DNA of 52,853 nt from Pseudomonadota bacterium (GCA_023389055.1 JAEWFA010000055.1:1-52853), one strand, 5' to 3'. Shown: positions 25,078-34,108, counted from the first letter of the stretch. Notes: generated by a model from the letters alone, not told the origin. Program-made: numbers and translations.

Positions 25078-25581
25078 CAGTCCGAAATCCGCACTTCGCC
25101 CGTCTCGGAGGAGTCCTCCGCCAAGCGCCGCATCGCCGCTGCTGCGCCACGAGCCGGCGCCGACAGCCGTCCAGCCGCATCAGGCGACGGTGCGGACTCG
25201 ACCGTGCGCGTGTACTTCGAAGGTGATTCCACCAGCGTCTCCGAGGAGTACCTCGGGTTGATCCGCGAGCAGGCCCAGCGCTTCAACATGGGCCCCGGAG
25301 GCACGCTGATCGTTTCCGGTCACGCCAATCCGGTGGCGGAGCCCGAGGCGGCGGTGCAGCTGAGCATGAACCGCACACAGGCGGTGGCGACGCTGCTCGA
25401 GAGTTTCGGCGTGCAGAGCCACCGCATCGTGCGCGTGAGCCATGGCTCCAACGCGCCGATCGTCGACTACGCCGACGAGTCGGTCAGCTGGGTCAATCGC
25501 TGCGTCGAGATCCGCCACGGAGCGCTGACGCCTCGCCAGCCGGTCTGGTCGCAACGCACGCGCAAGACCACGCGACGCTGA
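25075..25581 (+). CDS. OmpA-like domain protein without a recognisable signal peptide
   Basis: A 168-residue protein. Residues 1-40 are polar and Ala-rich with no hydrophobic core. An OmpA/MotB-like domain covers about residues 45-155: VRVYFEGDSTSVSEEYLGLI, TLIVSGHANPVAEPEAAVQL, SMNRTQAVATLLESFGV and VSHGSNAPI. The domain keeps the Arg that contacts peptidoglycan in OmpA (MNRTQAV). Where OmpA has Asp (GHTD) it has Asn in the GHANP sequence. It starts at TTG with a strong ribosome site and ends 21 bases before uvrD in the same frame. Without export it could not reach peptidoglycan, so function is unclear. Confidence 0.8.
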   Translation: MQSEIRTSPVSEESSAKRRIAAAAPRAGADSRPAASGDGADSTVRVYFEGDSTSVSEEYLGLIREQAQRFNMGPGGTLIVSGHANPVAEPEAAVQLSMNRTQAVATLLESFGVQSHRIVRVSHGSNAPIVDYADESVSWVNRCVEIRHGALTPRQPVWSQRTRKTTRR

Positions 25582-25602
25582 TATTCCGAAGCGGGCACGA
25601 CG

Positions 25603-27879
25603 CTGAGACTCCTCGAGCAGCTCAACGACCGCCAGCGCGAGGCGGTCACGCTGCCGGCCGAGCACGCGCTCGTGCTCGCCGGCGCGGGAAGCGGCAAGAC
25701 GCGCGTGCTGACGACGCGGATCGCGTGGCTGATCTCCACCGGCCAGGTCGGCCCGCACGGCATCCTCGCCGTCACCTTCACGAACAAGGCCGCGCGCGAG
25801 ATGCTCACGCGGCTTTCGGCGATGCTGCCGATCGAACCGCGCGGCATGTGGATCGGCACCTTCCACGGACTGGCCAACCGGATGCTTCGTGCGCATCACC
25901 GCGATGCCGGCCTGCCGCACACGTTCCAGATCCTCGACTCGCAGGACCAGCTCGCGGCGATCAAGCGGGTGCTGCGCGCGCTGAACGTCGACGACGAGAA
26001 GTTTCCGCCGAAGTCGTTGCAGCACTTCATCAACGGCGCCAAGGAAGAAGGCCGTCGGGCAGGCGCGGTCCAGGCGTACGACGATCACGCGCGGCGCATG
26101 GTCGAGTTGTATGCCGCCTACGACGAACAGTGCCAACGCGAGGGCGTCGTCGACTTTGCCGAGTTGCTGCTGCGCAGCCACGAGCTGCTCTCGCGTAACG
26201 CGCCGTTGCGCGAGCACTATCGCGCGCGCTTTCGCCACATCCTGGTCGACGAGTTCCAGGACACGAACACGCTGCAGTACGAGTGGCTGAAGCTGCTCGC
26301 CGGCGAGTCGTCGGTGCTGTTCGCGGTGGGCGACGACGACCAGAGCATCTATTCGTTCCGCGGCGCGCGCGTGGCGAACATGGCGGCTTTCGAGCGCGAG
26401 TTCCGGGTTGCGCACCTGATCCGCCTGGAGCAGAACTACCGCTCGCACGCGAACATCCTCGATTGCGCCAACGCGCTCATTGCGCACAACAGCCAGCGCC
26501 TGGGCAAGAACCTGTGGACCGACGCCGGCGAGGGCGAACCGGTGCGCGTGCGCGAGTCGCTCGGCGATGCGCAGGAAGCGCAATGGCTCGTCGAGGAGAT
26601 CCGCTCGCTCGTCGCCGAAGGCTGGATGCGCAGCGACGTCGCCGTGCTGTACCGCTCCAATGCGCAGTCGCGCGTGCTCGAGCACGCCTTGTTCTCCGCC
26701 GGCGTTCCGTACCGCGTGTACGGGGGGCTGCGCTTCTTCGAGCGTGCCGAGGTCAAGCACGCGCTGGCGTACCTGCGACTGATGGAGAACCCCGACGACG
26801 ACGGCGCGTTCCTGCGCGTGGCGAACTTCCCGGCGCGCGGAATCGGCGCACGAACGATGGAGGCGTTGCAGGACCAGGCACGCCGCAGCGGCGCGAGCCT
26901 CTTCGCTTCGGTTGCCTCGCTGGCCGGCGCAGGCGGCGCGCGTCTGGCGGCTTTCGGCCAGCTCGTCGCGCGGCTGCGCGGGGACACGCATGCGTTGCCG
27001 TTGCCCGAGGTCGTCGCGCACGTGATCGAGGTGAGCGGGCTGGTCGCGCATTACCGCAATGAGCGCGAAGGGCAGGAACGCGTCGAGAACCTGCGCGAGC
27101 TCGTCAACGCCGCCGCGAGCTTCGTCGCCGAGGAAGGCATCGAGGTCGCAACGCCCGCCAATCTCGGCGTTGCGGGCGCTGCCGACGCGTCCGCTGCGCC
27201 GGGAGCGGTGCAGACGACGCCGCTGGCCGCCTTCCTCGCCCATGCGTCGCTGGAGGCGGGCGAGAACCAGGCGGGCGAGGGCGCCGATGCCGTGCAGATG
27301 ATGACGGTGCATTCGGCCAAGGGGCTCGAGTTCGACGCCGTGTTCCTCACCGGTCTCGAGGAAGGCCTGTTCCCGCACGAGAATTCGATCACCGATCCGC
27401 AGGGTCTCGAGGAAGAGCGCCGGCTCATGTACGTGGCGATCACGCGGGCGCGCAAGCGGCTGTACCTGTCGTTCGCGCAGACGCGGATGCTGCATGGTCA
27501 TACCCGCTACAACCTGCGCTCGCGCTTTCTCGACGAGCTGCCGCCGGCGCTGCTGAAGTGGCTCGGTCCGCGTCCCCAGCCGACGGGTGCCCGCGGCGGC
27601 GGCTCGTTCGCCTGGGGCGGTGCGGCCGCTACTTCGGGAGCATGGCGCACCGGTGCGGGCGCACCGGCGTCGTTCGCACAGCGCCAGCCGACCTGGGCCG
27701 TCGGCCACGGAACCGGCTTTCACGTGGGGCAGAACGTCGCGCACGCGCGCTTCGGCGACGGCGTCATCGTCGCCATCGAAGGCAGCGGCGACGATGCGCG
27801 AGCGCAGGTGCGCTTCGAGCGCGAAGGGACGAAGTGGCTCGCGCTGTCGGTGGCGAAACTCGAGGCCTGCGAGCGCTGA
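25603..27879 (+). CDS. uvrD: DNA helicase II (UvrD/PcrA type)
   Basis: SF1A 3'-5' helicase for nucleotide-excision and mismatch repair. It has 758 residues from CTG 25603. The Q-motif LNDRQREAVTLP is followed by Walker A GAGSGKTRVL, then FTNKAAREML, VDEFQDTNTLQYEW, GDDDQSIYSFRGA, RLEQNYRSH, TVHSAKGLEFDAVF, YVAITRARKRLYL and a C-terminal Tudor-like tail (VAHARFGDGVIVAIEG). There is no ATG, GTG or TTG between the upstream stop (25579) and GTG 25672. That GTG would delete the Q-motif, so CTG 25603 (MRLLEQLNDRQ) is the likely start, or the sequence has an error. Confidence 0.95.
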   Translation: MRLLEQLNDRQREAVTLPAEHALVLAGAGSGKTRVLTTRIAWLISTGQVGPHGILAVTFTNKAAREMLTRLSAMLPIEPRGMWIGTFHGLANRMLRAHHRDAGLPHTFQILDSQDQLAAIKRVLRALNVDDEKFPPKSLQHFINGAKEEGRRAGAVQAYDDHARRMVELYAAYDEQCQREGVVDFAELLLRSHELLSRNAPLREHYRARFRHILVDEFQDTNTLQYEWLKLLAGESSVLFAVGDDDQSIYSFRGARVANMAAFEREFRVAHLIRLEQNYRSHANILDCANALIAHNSQRLGKNLWTDAGEGEPVRVRESLGDAQEAQWLVEEIRSLVAEGWMRSDVAVLYRSNAQSRVLEHALFSAGVPYRVYGGLRFFERAEVKHALAYLRLMENPDDDGAFLRVANFPARGIGARTMEALQDQARRSGASLFASVASLAGAGGARLAAFGQLVARLRGDTHALPLPEVVAHVIEVSGLVAHYRNEREGQERVENLRELVNAAASFVAEEGIEVATPANLGVAGAADASAAPGAVQTTPLAAFLAHASLEAGENQAGEGADAVQMMTVHSAKGLEFDAVFLTGLEEGLFPHENSITDPQGLEEERRLMYVAITRARKRLYLSFAQTRMLHGHTRYNLRSRFLDELPPALLKWLGPRPQPTGARGGGSFAWGGAAATSGAWRTGAGAPASFAQRQPTWAVGHGTGFHVGQNVAHARFGDGVIVAIEGSGDDARAQVRFEREGTKWLALSVAKLEACER

Positions 27880-27885
27880 GGGCGG

Positions 27886-27927
27886 GCGCCTGACGCTCGC
27901 GCGTCGAGCGCGAACGGTTTCAGGCGC
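27886..27927. terminator. Composite hairpin between convergent uvrD and BPSS1780-type gene
   Basis: An outer stem GCGCCTGA (27886-27893) pairs with TCAGGCGC (27920-27927). Inside it CGCTCG (27894-27899) pairs with CGAGCG (27905-27910) around a 5-base loop. It lies just after the uvrD stop and overlaps the last codons of the convergent gene. No T tract on either side, so intrinsic termination is only suggested. Confidence 0.45.
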
Positions 27928-28723
27928 GCGCTTCGTCGAGCGCTTCGTTCGTCGCGTCGCGCACCGGCTCGCTGTAGGTCGGCCAGAAGGAACAGTAGAT
28001 CACGGTGATCAACGCCAGCGACAGCGGCGACAGGATCATCGACATGACGAACGGGTGCGCGCCGAACGCGCCCTGGACCGCGCGAACGACGAGCGAACCG
28101 GCGAAGGCGATCGCGAACCAGCCGATCGCGTAGACGAGGAACGCGCCGCGGTTGCGCCAGACGGCGAGCAGGCTGAAGAAAAGCGACTTCGTCGGCGGCG
28201 TGCCGTGCCAGGCCACGAACAGCGGCGCATACCACATCGCCATCTGCACCGGAACGTAGGCGGCGACGAAGGCCACCGCGGCCAGCCACAACGAGACCTC
28301 GTCCAGCGCCACCGTCTCGGCTTCCTCGAGGCTGCCGGTGGCGAGCTGCATCAGGGTGCCGCCGTCGAACAGCGCCGCCAGCGCGAGCGCGAGCATCGTG
28401 GCCACGGCATTGACGAGGCCCAGCAGCAGCAGCGGGCGCATCGCGCGCCCGCCGTCCTCGCGAAATGCCGCGAACAGCATCGACGGCAGCGGCATGCGGC
28501 CCTCGTCGGCGGTACGCACCGCGCGCATGAGCCCGACCATCAGCGCCGGTGCGAGCACGAGCGGTGCGATCGACCCGACGAAGGGGATGAGCACCGACAG
28601 CGAGAGCAGCATCAGGTTCAGGAACGTGATCGCCAGCAGCGCGATCGGCTGTCGGCGCAGCAGCTCGAAGCCGCGCATCACCCAGCGCCATCCGGCGCGC
28701 GCGGGCAGGGCAGAGATGCGCAT
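27920..28723 (-). CDS. BPSS1780-type integral membrane protein
   Basis: A 267-residue inner-membrane protein with about six hydrophobic segments, of the family typified by Burkholderia BPSS1780; function unknown. The conserved N-terminal pattern is LPARAGWRWVMRGFELLRRQ followed by a long hydrophobic helix. Later segments are VPVQMAMWYAPLFVAWHG, and IYCSFWPTYSEPVRD at the end. The ATG at 28723 is chosen because homology starts there, although the frame is open further. It lies 26 bases downstream of thrB, in the order seen in other Burkholderiales. Confidence 0.85.
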   Translation of the reverse strand: MRISALPARAGWRWVMRGFELLRRQPIALLAITFLNLMLLSLSVLIPFVGSIAPLVLAPALMVGLMRAVRTADEGRMPLPSMLFAAFREDGGRAMRPLLLLGLVNAVATMLALALAALFDGGTLMQLATGSLEEAETVALDEVSLWLAAVAFVAAYVPVQMAMWYAPLFVAWHGTPPTKSLFFSLLAVWRNRGAFLVYAIGWFAIAFAGSLVVRAVQGAFGAHPFVMSMILSPLSLALITVIYCSFWPTYSEPVRDATNEALDEARA

Positions 28724-28749
28724 GCGGCGTCGTGTCCCGGGCTCGAACT

Positions 28750-29712
28750 TCAGTGCGGTGCCGGCGTTTCGCCGCGGCGCAGCCGAAGGACGCGCTCGAA
28801 GCGCGTGGGATCCTTCGGAACGACGATTTCGGCCGGGCGCGGACAATGCAGGTCGAACAGGCGCGACAGCCAGAAGCGCAGCGCTGCGGCACGCAGCATC
28901 GTCTGCCACGCGGCGTGCTCGGCGGCTTGCAGCGGTCGCAGGCTACCGTATGCATCGAGCAGCGCATCGAGGCGCGCGCCGTCGAAGGCCCCGCATTCGT
29001 CGACGCACCAGTCGTTGGCGGCAACGGCGAGATCGAAGAGCCACGTGTCGACGCCGGCGAACCAGAAGTCGATGACGCCGACGAGTCGCTGCGACGGCCT
29101 TCCCGGGGCGAAAAAGACGTTGTCGCGGAAGAGATCGGCGTGCACGGCCGAGGCGGGAAGTCCGGCGAATGCGGCACCGGCGGCGAAGCTGCGCTGGTGC
29201 TCGATCTCGTCGGCGAGCAGCGCCGCCTGCTCGGGCGTCAGCCGCGCAGACAGTTGCGGCGCGATCGCCTGCCACCAGGCCAGCCCGCGGGGGTTCGGCA
29301 TGCGCCCCGGGTAGTCGGCCGCGGCCAGGTGCATGCGCGCGATCGTTTCGCCGAGACGCGCGCAGTGCGCAGCGTCCGGCTGCATCTCGGGTTGTCCGTC
29401 GAGCCGCGTGCACAGCGCCGCCGGCTTGCCCATCAGCGTCTCCAGCACGACACCGTCGCGGTCGGCGATCGGATCGGGGCACGGGATGCCGTGCAGTGCG
29501 AGGTGATGCAGCAGGCCCAGGTGGAAAGGCAGTTCATCGGCGGACAGGCGTTCGAACAGCGTGAGCACGTAGCGGCCGGCGGTGGTCGTCACGAAGTAGT
29601 TGCTGTTCTCGATTCCCGAAGCGATCCCTTCGTGCTCGACCAGCGTTCCGACGTCGTAGCGCGCGAGCCAGCGCGCGAGCGCATCGCGCGCAACGAAGGT
29701 GAACACGGCCAT
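28750..29712 (-). CDS. thrB: Homoserine kinase (aminoglycoside-phosphotransferase type)
   Basis: Phosphorylates homoserine for threonine synthesis. The 320-residue APH-fold enzyme begins MAVFTFVARDALARWLARYD, followed by GIENSNYFVTT and GRYVLTLFER. The catalytic loop is SAVHADLFRDNVFF and the metal motif GVIDFWFAGVDTWLFDLAV. This is the proteobacterial ThrB type unrelated to the GHMP kinase. It starts 9 bases after the LOG gene stop and precedes the BPSS1780-type gene on the same strand. Confidence 0.97.
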   Translation of the reverse strand: MAVFTFVARDALARWLARYDVGTLVEHEGIASGIENSNYFVTTTAGRYVLTLFERLSADELPFHLGLLHHLALHGIPCPDPIADRDGVVLETLMGKPAALCTRLDGQPEMQPDAAHCARLGETIARMHLAAADYPGRMPNPRGLAWWQAIAPQLSARLTPEQAALLADEIEHQRSFAAGAAFAGLPASAVHADLFRDNVFFAPGRPSQRLVGVIDFWFAGVDTWLFDLAVAANDWCVDECGAFDGARLDALLDAYGSLRPLQAAEHAAWQTMLRAAALRFWLSRLFDLHCPRPAEIVVPKDPTRFERVLRLRRGETPAPH

Positions 29713-29721
29713 CGGGCGAGG

Positions 29722-30456
29722 CTACAGATAGAGCATGCGTTCGCGTTCGTCGGCCGTGGGCACGAAGCCGCGCGTCTGGTAGAAGTCGAAGATAGCCTCG
29801 ACGACCCCGGCCGGCTCGTCGATGACCTGGATCAGGTCGATGTCGCCGGGCGAGATCAGTCCGTTGCCCACCAGTTGCGCGCGGATCCAGTCGAGCAGCC
29901 CGCCCCAGAACGCGGCGTCCATCAGGATGACCGGGATGCGTCGGCCCATCCGCGTCTGCACCATCGTGAGCACCTCGAAGAGCTCGTCGAGCGTGCCGAA
30001 GCCGCCGGGCGCGGCGATGAACGCGGTGGCGTATTTCGCGAAGGCCACCTTGCGCGCGAAGAAGTGGCGGAAGTTCAGCGAGATGTCCTGGTACTCGTTG
30101 CCGGTCTGCTCCATCGGCAACTGGATGTTCAGCCCGATCGATGCCGACTTGCCGCTGTGCCCGCCGAGGTTCGCCGCCTCCATGATGCCGGGGCCGCCGC
30201 CGGAGATGATCGCGAAGCCCGCGTCGGACAGGCGCCGCGCGACGTCCACGGTGGTTTCGTACCAGCGATGACCGGGCCGCACGCGCGCGCTGCCGAAAAT
30301 CGACACGGCTGGTCTGACGTCGGACAGGCGTTCGGTGGCCTCGACGAACTCTGAGATAATTCCGAAGATATGCCATGACTCGCGCGCCTTCAGCGACGTC
30401 GACCGCTCCGGGCTTTCGATCGCGCGCAACTGCGGCACCTGCTTGCTGCTGGACAT
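29722..30456 (-). CDS. LOG family protein (TIGR00730-type Rossmann fold)
   Basis: A 244-residue member of the LOG/lysine-decarboxylase-like family; members release cytokinin bases from nucleotides, and bacterial roles are mostly nucleotide 5'-monophosphate hydrolysis. It has the family motifs SGGGPGIMEAANLGG and AAPGGFGTLDELFEVLTM, plus VSIFGSARVRPGHRWYE near the beginning. ATG 30456 is used; GTG 30438 is an alternative, since conserved sequence begins at KARESWHIFG about 22 residues in. The start is head-to-head with polA: the two ATG codons share the palindrome CATG at 30454-30457. Confidence 0.9.
   Translation of the reverse strand: MSSSKQVPQLRAIESPERSTSLKARESWHIFGIISEFVEATERLSDVRPAVSIFGSARVRPGHRWYETTVDVARRLSDAGFAIISGGGPGIMEAANLGGHSGKSASIGLNIQLPMEQTGNEYQDISLNFRHFFARKVAFAKYATAFIAAPGGFGTLDELFEVLTMVQTRMGRRIPVILMDAAFWGGLLDWIRAQLVGNGLISPGDIDLIQVIDEPAGVVEAIFDFYQTRGFVPTADERERMLYL
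30331..30360 (+). promoter_or_regulatory. Possible polA promoter inside the LOG gene
   Basis: GATAAT at 30355-30360 is a good -10 hexamer. TTCGGT at 30331-30336, 18 bases upstream, is a weak -35. This would give a leader of about 88 bases before the polA ATG. Since the LOG and polA starts touch, promoters of each must sit within the other gene's coding region. Confidence 0.35.
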
Positions 30457-33289
30457 GTCCGAAAAAACGCTTCTGCTGGTTGACGGCTCGGGGTATCTGT
30501 ATCGCGCTTTCCACGCGCTTCCGGATCTGCGCAACAAGTCGGGCGAGCCCACCGGTGCGATCTACGGCATGGTGGCGATGCTACGGCGTCTGCGTGCCGA
30601 CGGCAAACCGAACGGCTTCGCGGGGGCGACCTACGGGGCGGTGGTCTTCGACGCGCCGGGCAAGACCTTCCGTGACGACTGGTACCCCGAGTACAAGGCG
30701 AACCGAAAGGCGATGCCCGACGACCTGTCGCGCCAGATCCCGGTCATCCACGAGATCGTGCGCGCACTCGGGTGGCCGCTCGTCATGGTCGACGGCATCG
30801 AGGCCGATGACGTGATCGGCACGCTCGCGGCACAGGCGCGCGAGAGCGGAATGAAGACGATCGTCTCCACCGGCGACAAGGATCTCGCGCAGCTCGTCGA
30901 CGACCATGTCGTGCTGGTGAACACGATGACGCGCGACGGCGGCCCGGGCGAGCGGCTCGATCGCGACGGCGTCGTCGCGAAGTTCGGGGTGGCGCCCGAG
31001 CGCATCGTCGACTGGCTCACGCTGGTCGGCGACTCGGTCGACAACGTCCCGGGCGTCGAGAAGGTCGGACCGAAGACCGCGGCGAAGTGGCTTGCGCAGT
31101 ACGGCTCGCTCGATGCGCTCGTCGAGAAGGCGAGCGAAGTGACCGGGGCCGCGGGCAACAACCTGCGCAACGCGCTCGACTGGCTGCCCACCGCGCGCAA
31201 GCTCGTCACCGTCAAGACCGACTGCGAGCTTGCGCCGCACGTCGTATCAATCGAGCGTTCGCTTGCTTTCGCCCCAGCGGATCGCGCAGCGCTGCACGAG
31301 TTGTTCGAGCGGTGCAACTTCCGCAGCTGGCTGCGCGAAGTTGCGGGCGAGGCGGCGGTCGTGTCGGCGGCGAGCGCTGCGGTCGCCGCCGTTTCCGGGG
31401 CGCCGGCCGACGTCGCCGCGGCGCCGGTCGATGTGGCCGTGCCGCCACCCGCCGCCGCGCACCGCCCGCATGTCGCTCCCCCGCCCTTGCGATACGAGAC
31501 GGTGCTCGACGACGAGCGGCTCGACGGGTGGATTCGGCGCATCGAGGCGGCCGAGCTGGTCGCCTTCGACACGGAGACCACGTCGCTCGATCCGATGCGC
31601 GCCGAGATCGTCGGGCTGTCGCTCGCAGTCGAGCCCTTCGAAGCCTGCTACGTGCCGATGGCGCACACCTACGCCGGCGCGCCGCAGCAGCTTTCGCGGG
31701 AACACGTGCTCGCCCGACTGCGCCGCTGGCTCGAGGACGAGAATCGCGCCAAGGTCGGGCAGAACCTGAAGTACGACGCGCACGTGCTGGCCAACCACGG
31801 CGTGCGGCTGGCGGGTATCGCGCACGACACGTTGCTCGAGAGCTACGTGCTCGAGGCGCACCGCAACCACGACCTCGATTCGCTCGCCGATCGCCATCTC
31901 GACCGCCACACGATCCGCTACACCGACGTGGCCGGCAAGGGCGCCAAGCAGATCCCCTTCGAGCAGGTCGATCTCGAGTCGGCCACGCGTTACGCGGCCG
32001 AGGATGCCGACGTTGCGATGCATCTGCATCGCACGCTGTACCCCGCGATCGCCGCGGAGGCGAAGCTCGAACACGTCTATCGCGACATCGAGATGCCGGT
32101 GTCGCGCGTGCTGCAGACGATGGAGCGCACCGGCGTGCTGATCGATGCCGAGGCGATGACGCGGCAGTCGGAGGAGCTCGGCCAGCGCATGTACGCGCTC
32201 GAGCGCCAGGCGGTCGAACTGGTCGGCGCGCCGCTGAACATGGGGTCGCCGAAGCAGCTGTGCGAAGTGCTCTACGACCGGCTCGGGCTGCCCGTGTTCA
32301 AGCGCACCGCGAGCGGCGCGCCGTCCACCGACGAGGACGTGCTCGAGAAGCTCGCGCAGGACTACCCGCTGCCGCGCATCGTCCTCGACTGGCGATCGCT
32401 GTCCAAGCTCAAGGGCACGTACACCGACAAGCTGCCGAAGATGATCGACCCGCGCAGCGGGCGCGTGCACACGCGCTATTCGCAGGCGGTGGCGGTCACC
32501 GGACGGCTCGCGTCGAGCGACCCGAACCTGCAGAACATCCCGATCCGCACCGCCGAGGGGCGCCGCATTCGCGAGGCGTTCGTCTCACCGCCCGGCTCGA
32601 AGATCGTCTCGGCCGACTACTCGCAGATCGAGTTGCGCATCATGGCGCACATCTCGGGCGACGAGAACCTGCTGCGGGCCTTCGAGCAGCGGATGGACGT
32701 GCACCGCGCCACTGCCGCCGAGATCTTCGGCGTCGAGCCGGCAGAGGTCAGCTTCGAGCAGCGCCGCTATGCGAAGGTGATCAATTTCGGGCTCATGTAC
32801 GGAATGAGCGCCTTCGGCCTGGCATCGAACCTCGGCATCGAGCGCGGAGCGGCGAAGAGCTACATCGAGCGTTATTTCGCGCGCTATCCGGGCGTCGCGC
32901 GCTACATGGAGGAAACGCGCGCGCGCGCCCGACGCGACGGCTACGTCGAGACGGCGCTGGGCCGGCGGCTGTGGATCGCCGAGATCAACAGCCCCAACGG
33001 TCCGCGCCGCGCGGGCGCCGAGCGCGCGGCGATCAACGCGCCGATGCAGGGCACGGCCGCGGACCTCGTCAAGCTGGCGATGATCGCCGTGCAGCGATGG
33101 ATCGAGCGCGAGTCGTTGCGTTCGCGCCTGATTCTTCAGGTGCACGACGAACTCGTGCTCGAGGTGCCCGAAGACGAGCTCGAAGCCGTGCGCGAGCAGG
33201 TGCCGCGCATGATGGGCGCTGTCGCGACGCTCGCCGTGCCGCTGGAGGTGGAGTGCGGCGTCGGGGCGAACTGGGACCAGGCGCACTGA
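30455..33289 (+). CDS. polA: DNA polymerase I
   Basis: Three-domain repair and Okazaki-fragment polymerase of 944 residues. The 5' nuclease occupies about residues 1-300 (MSEKTLLLVDGSGYLYRAFH; STGDKDLAQLVDD; VGDSVDNVPGVEKVGPKTA). An Ala/Val/Pro-rich linker covers about 305-345. The 3'-5' exonuclease (FDTETTSLDPMRAEI; KVGQNLKYDAHVL) follows and keeps its acidic residues, so proofreading should be intact. The polymerase has SADYSQIELRIMAH, YAKVINFGLMYGMS and LQVHDELVLEV. The ATG at 30455 is preferred over an in-frame upstream start because homology begins there. Confidence 0.98.
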   Translation: MSEKTLLLVDGSGYLYRAFHALPDLRNKSGEPTGAIYGMVAMLRRLRADGKPNGFAGATYGAVVFDAPGKTFRDDWYPEYKANRKAMPDDLSRQIPVIHEIVRALGWPLVMVDGIEADDVIGTLAAQARESGMKTIVSTGDKDLAQLVDDHVVLVNTMTRDGGPGERLDRDGVVAKFGVAPERIVDWLTLVGDSVDNVPGVEKVGPKTAAKWLAQYGSLDALVEKASEVTGAAGNNLRNALDWLPTARKLVTVKTDCELAPHVVSIERSLAFAPADRAALHELFERCNFRSWLREVAGEAAVVSAASAAVAAVSGAPADVAAAPVDVAVPPPAAAHRPHVAPPPLRYETVLDDERLDGWIRRIEAAELVAFDTETTSLDPMRAEIVGLSLAVEPFEACYVPMAHTYAGAPQQLSREHVLARLRRWLEDENRAKVGQNLKYDAHVLANHGVRLAGIAHDTLLESYVLEAHRNHDLDSLADRHLDRHTIRYTDVAGKGAKQIPFEQVDLESATRYAAEDADVAMHLHRTLYPAIAAEAKLEHVYRDIEMPVSRVLQTMERTGVLIDAEAMTRQSEELGQRMYALERQAVELVGAPLNMGSPKQLCEVLYDRLGLPVFKRTASGAPSTDEDVLEKLAQDYPLPRIVLDWRSLSKLKGTYTDKLPKMIDPRSGRVHTRYSQAVAVTGRLASSDPNLQNIPIRTAEGRRIREAFVSPPGSKIVSADYSQIELRIMAHISGDENLLRAFEQRMDVHRATAAEIFGVEPAEVSFEQRRYAKVINFGLMYGMSAFGLASNLGIERGAAKSYIERYFARYPGVARYMEETRARARRDGYVETALGRRLWIAEINSPNGPRRAGAERAAINAPMQGTAADLVKLAMIAVQRWIERESLRSRLILQVHDELVLEVPEDELEAVREQVPRMMGAVATLAVPLEVECGVGANWDQAH

Positions 33290-33291
33290 TC

Positions 33292-34077
33292 GTGTCCCCC
33301 ACGCTTGCGGCGATCATCGTCGCGACTCTCGTCTCGGGCGCGGCAAGCGTTCTCATCGCCGCGTGGCTGTCGCTTTCGCTGCTGGCGCGTGTCGTGCAAC
33401 GGCTCGTGAGCCTGTCTGCGGGCCTGCTGCTCGCGTCGGCGCTGCTGAACCTGCTGCCCGAAGCCTTCGAATCGGGCGCCGACCTGCATTCGTTATCGTG
33501 GGCGCTTCTGGGCGCGGTCATCGCGTTCTTCGCCCTCGAGAAGTTCGCGGTGCTGCGCCACAGCCACCATCACGAGCACGACGGCCACGGGCACCACCAC
33601 GGGCACGACCGGGATGAGGCGGGGCCGGCCGGTCTGGTGGTGCTCGTCGGCGACACGATCCACAACACGGCCGACGGCGTGATGATCGCCGCTGCCTTCC
33701 TGACGGATCCGGTGCTCGGCTGGATCACGACCGCGGCGATCGCCGCGCACGAGATTCCGCAGGAGATCGGCGATTTCATCGTCCTGATCAACGCCGGCTA
33801 CACGCGAAGGCGGGCGCTCGTCTACAACCTGCTCAGCGGCGTTGCGGCGGTCCTTGGCGGCGTCGTCGGCTACTTCGCGCTGGAGCACGGCCGGACGATG
33901 CTGCCGTACGTGCTCGTCGTTGCCGCGGCGAGCTTCGTCTACGTCGCGCTTGCCGACCTGATCCCGGGGCTGCATCGCGAGACGCGTCGAGACGGGGAGT
34001 GGTTCTGGCAGTTCGCGCTGATGCTCGCCGGCGTGGCGATCATTTCGCTTTCGTCGACGCTGCTCGGCGCGCACTAG
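33292..34077 (+). CDS. ZIP family metal transporter
   Basis: Divalent metal (zinc or iron) transporter of the inner membrane with 261 residues. There are eight likely helices and a His-rich cytoplasmic loop (RHSHHHEHDGHGHHHGH, about residues 85-105). The metal-site helices carry HNTADGVMIAAAF and HEIPQEIGDFIVL. A GTG at 33292 lies 2 bases after the polA stop, so translation is coupled. In related bacteria a ZIP gene also lies between polA and thrB. Metal specificity cannot be read. Confidence 0.93.
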   Translation: MSPTLAAIIVATLVSGAASVLIAAWLSLSLLARVVQRLVSLSAGLLLASALLNLLPEAFESGADLHSLSWALLGAVIAFFALEKFAVLRHSHHHEHDGHGHHHGHDRDEAGPAGLVVLVGDTIHNTADGVMIAAAFLTDPVLGWITTAAIAAHEIPQEIGDFIVLINAGYTRRRALVYNLLSGVAAVLGGVVGYFALEHGRTMLPYVLVVAAASFVYVALADLIPGLHRETRRDGEWFWQFALMLAGVAIISLSSTLLGAH

Positions 34078-34084
34078 GTTTCGC

Positions 34085-34098
34085 GCCCCGACCGGGGC
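34085..34098. terminator. Short GC hairpin between convergent ZIP and exonuclease genes
   Basis: GCCCC (34085-34089) and GGGGC (34094-34098) pair around GACC. The hairpin lies in the 31-base gap between the two convergent stop codons. A weak terminator candidate; no T tract follows. Confidence 0.35.
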
Positions 34099-34108
34099 AT
34101 GCAGGGAA

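Noticed and set aside
31087..33291. Long plus-strand frame inside polA that runs into the ZIP gene
   Set aside because: Only its last 262 codons (from GTG 33292) have homology. The upstream part is the shifted frame of polA.
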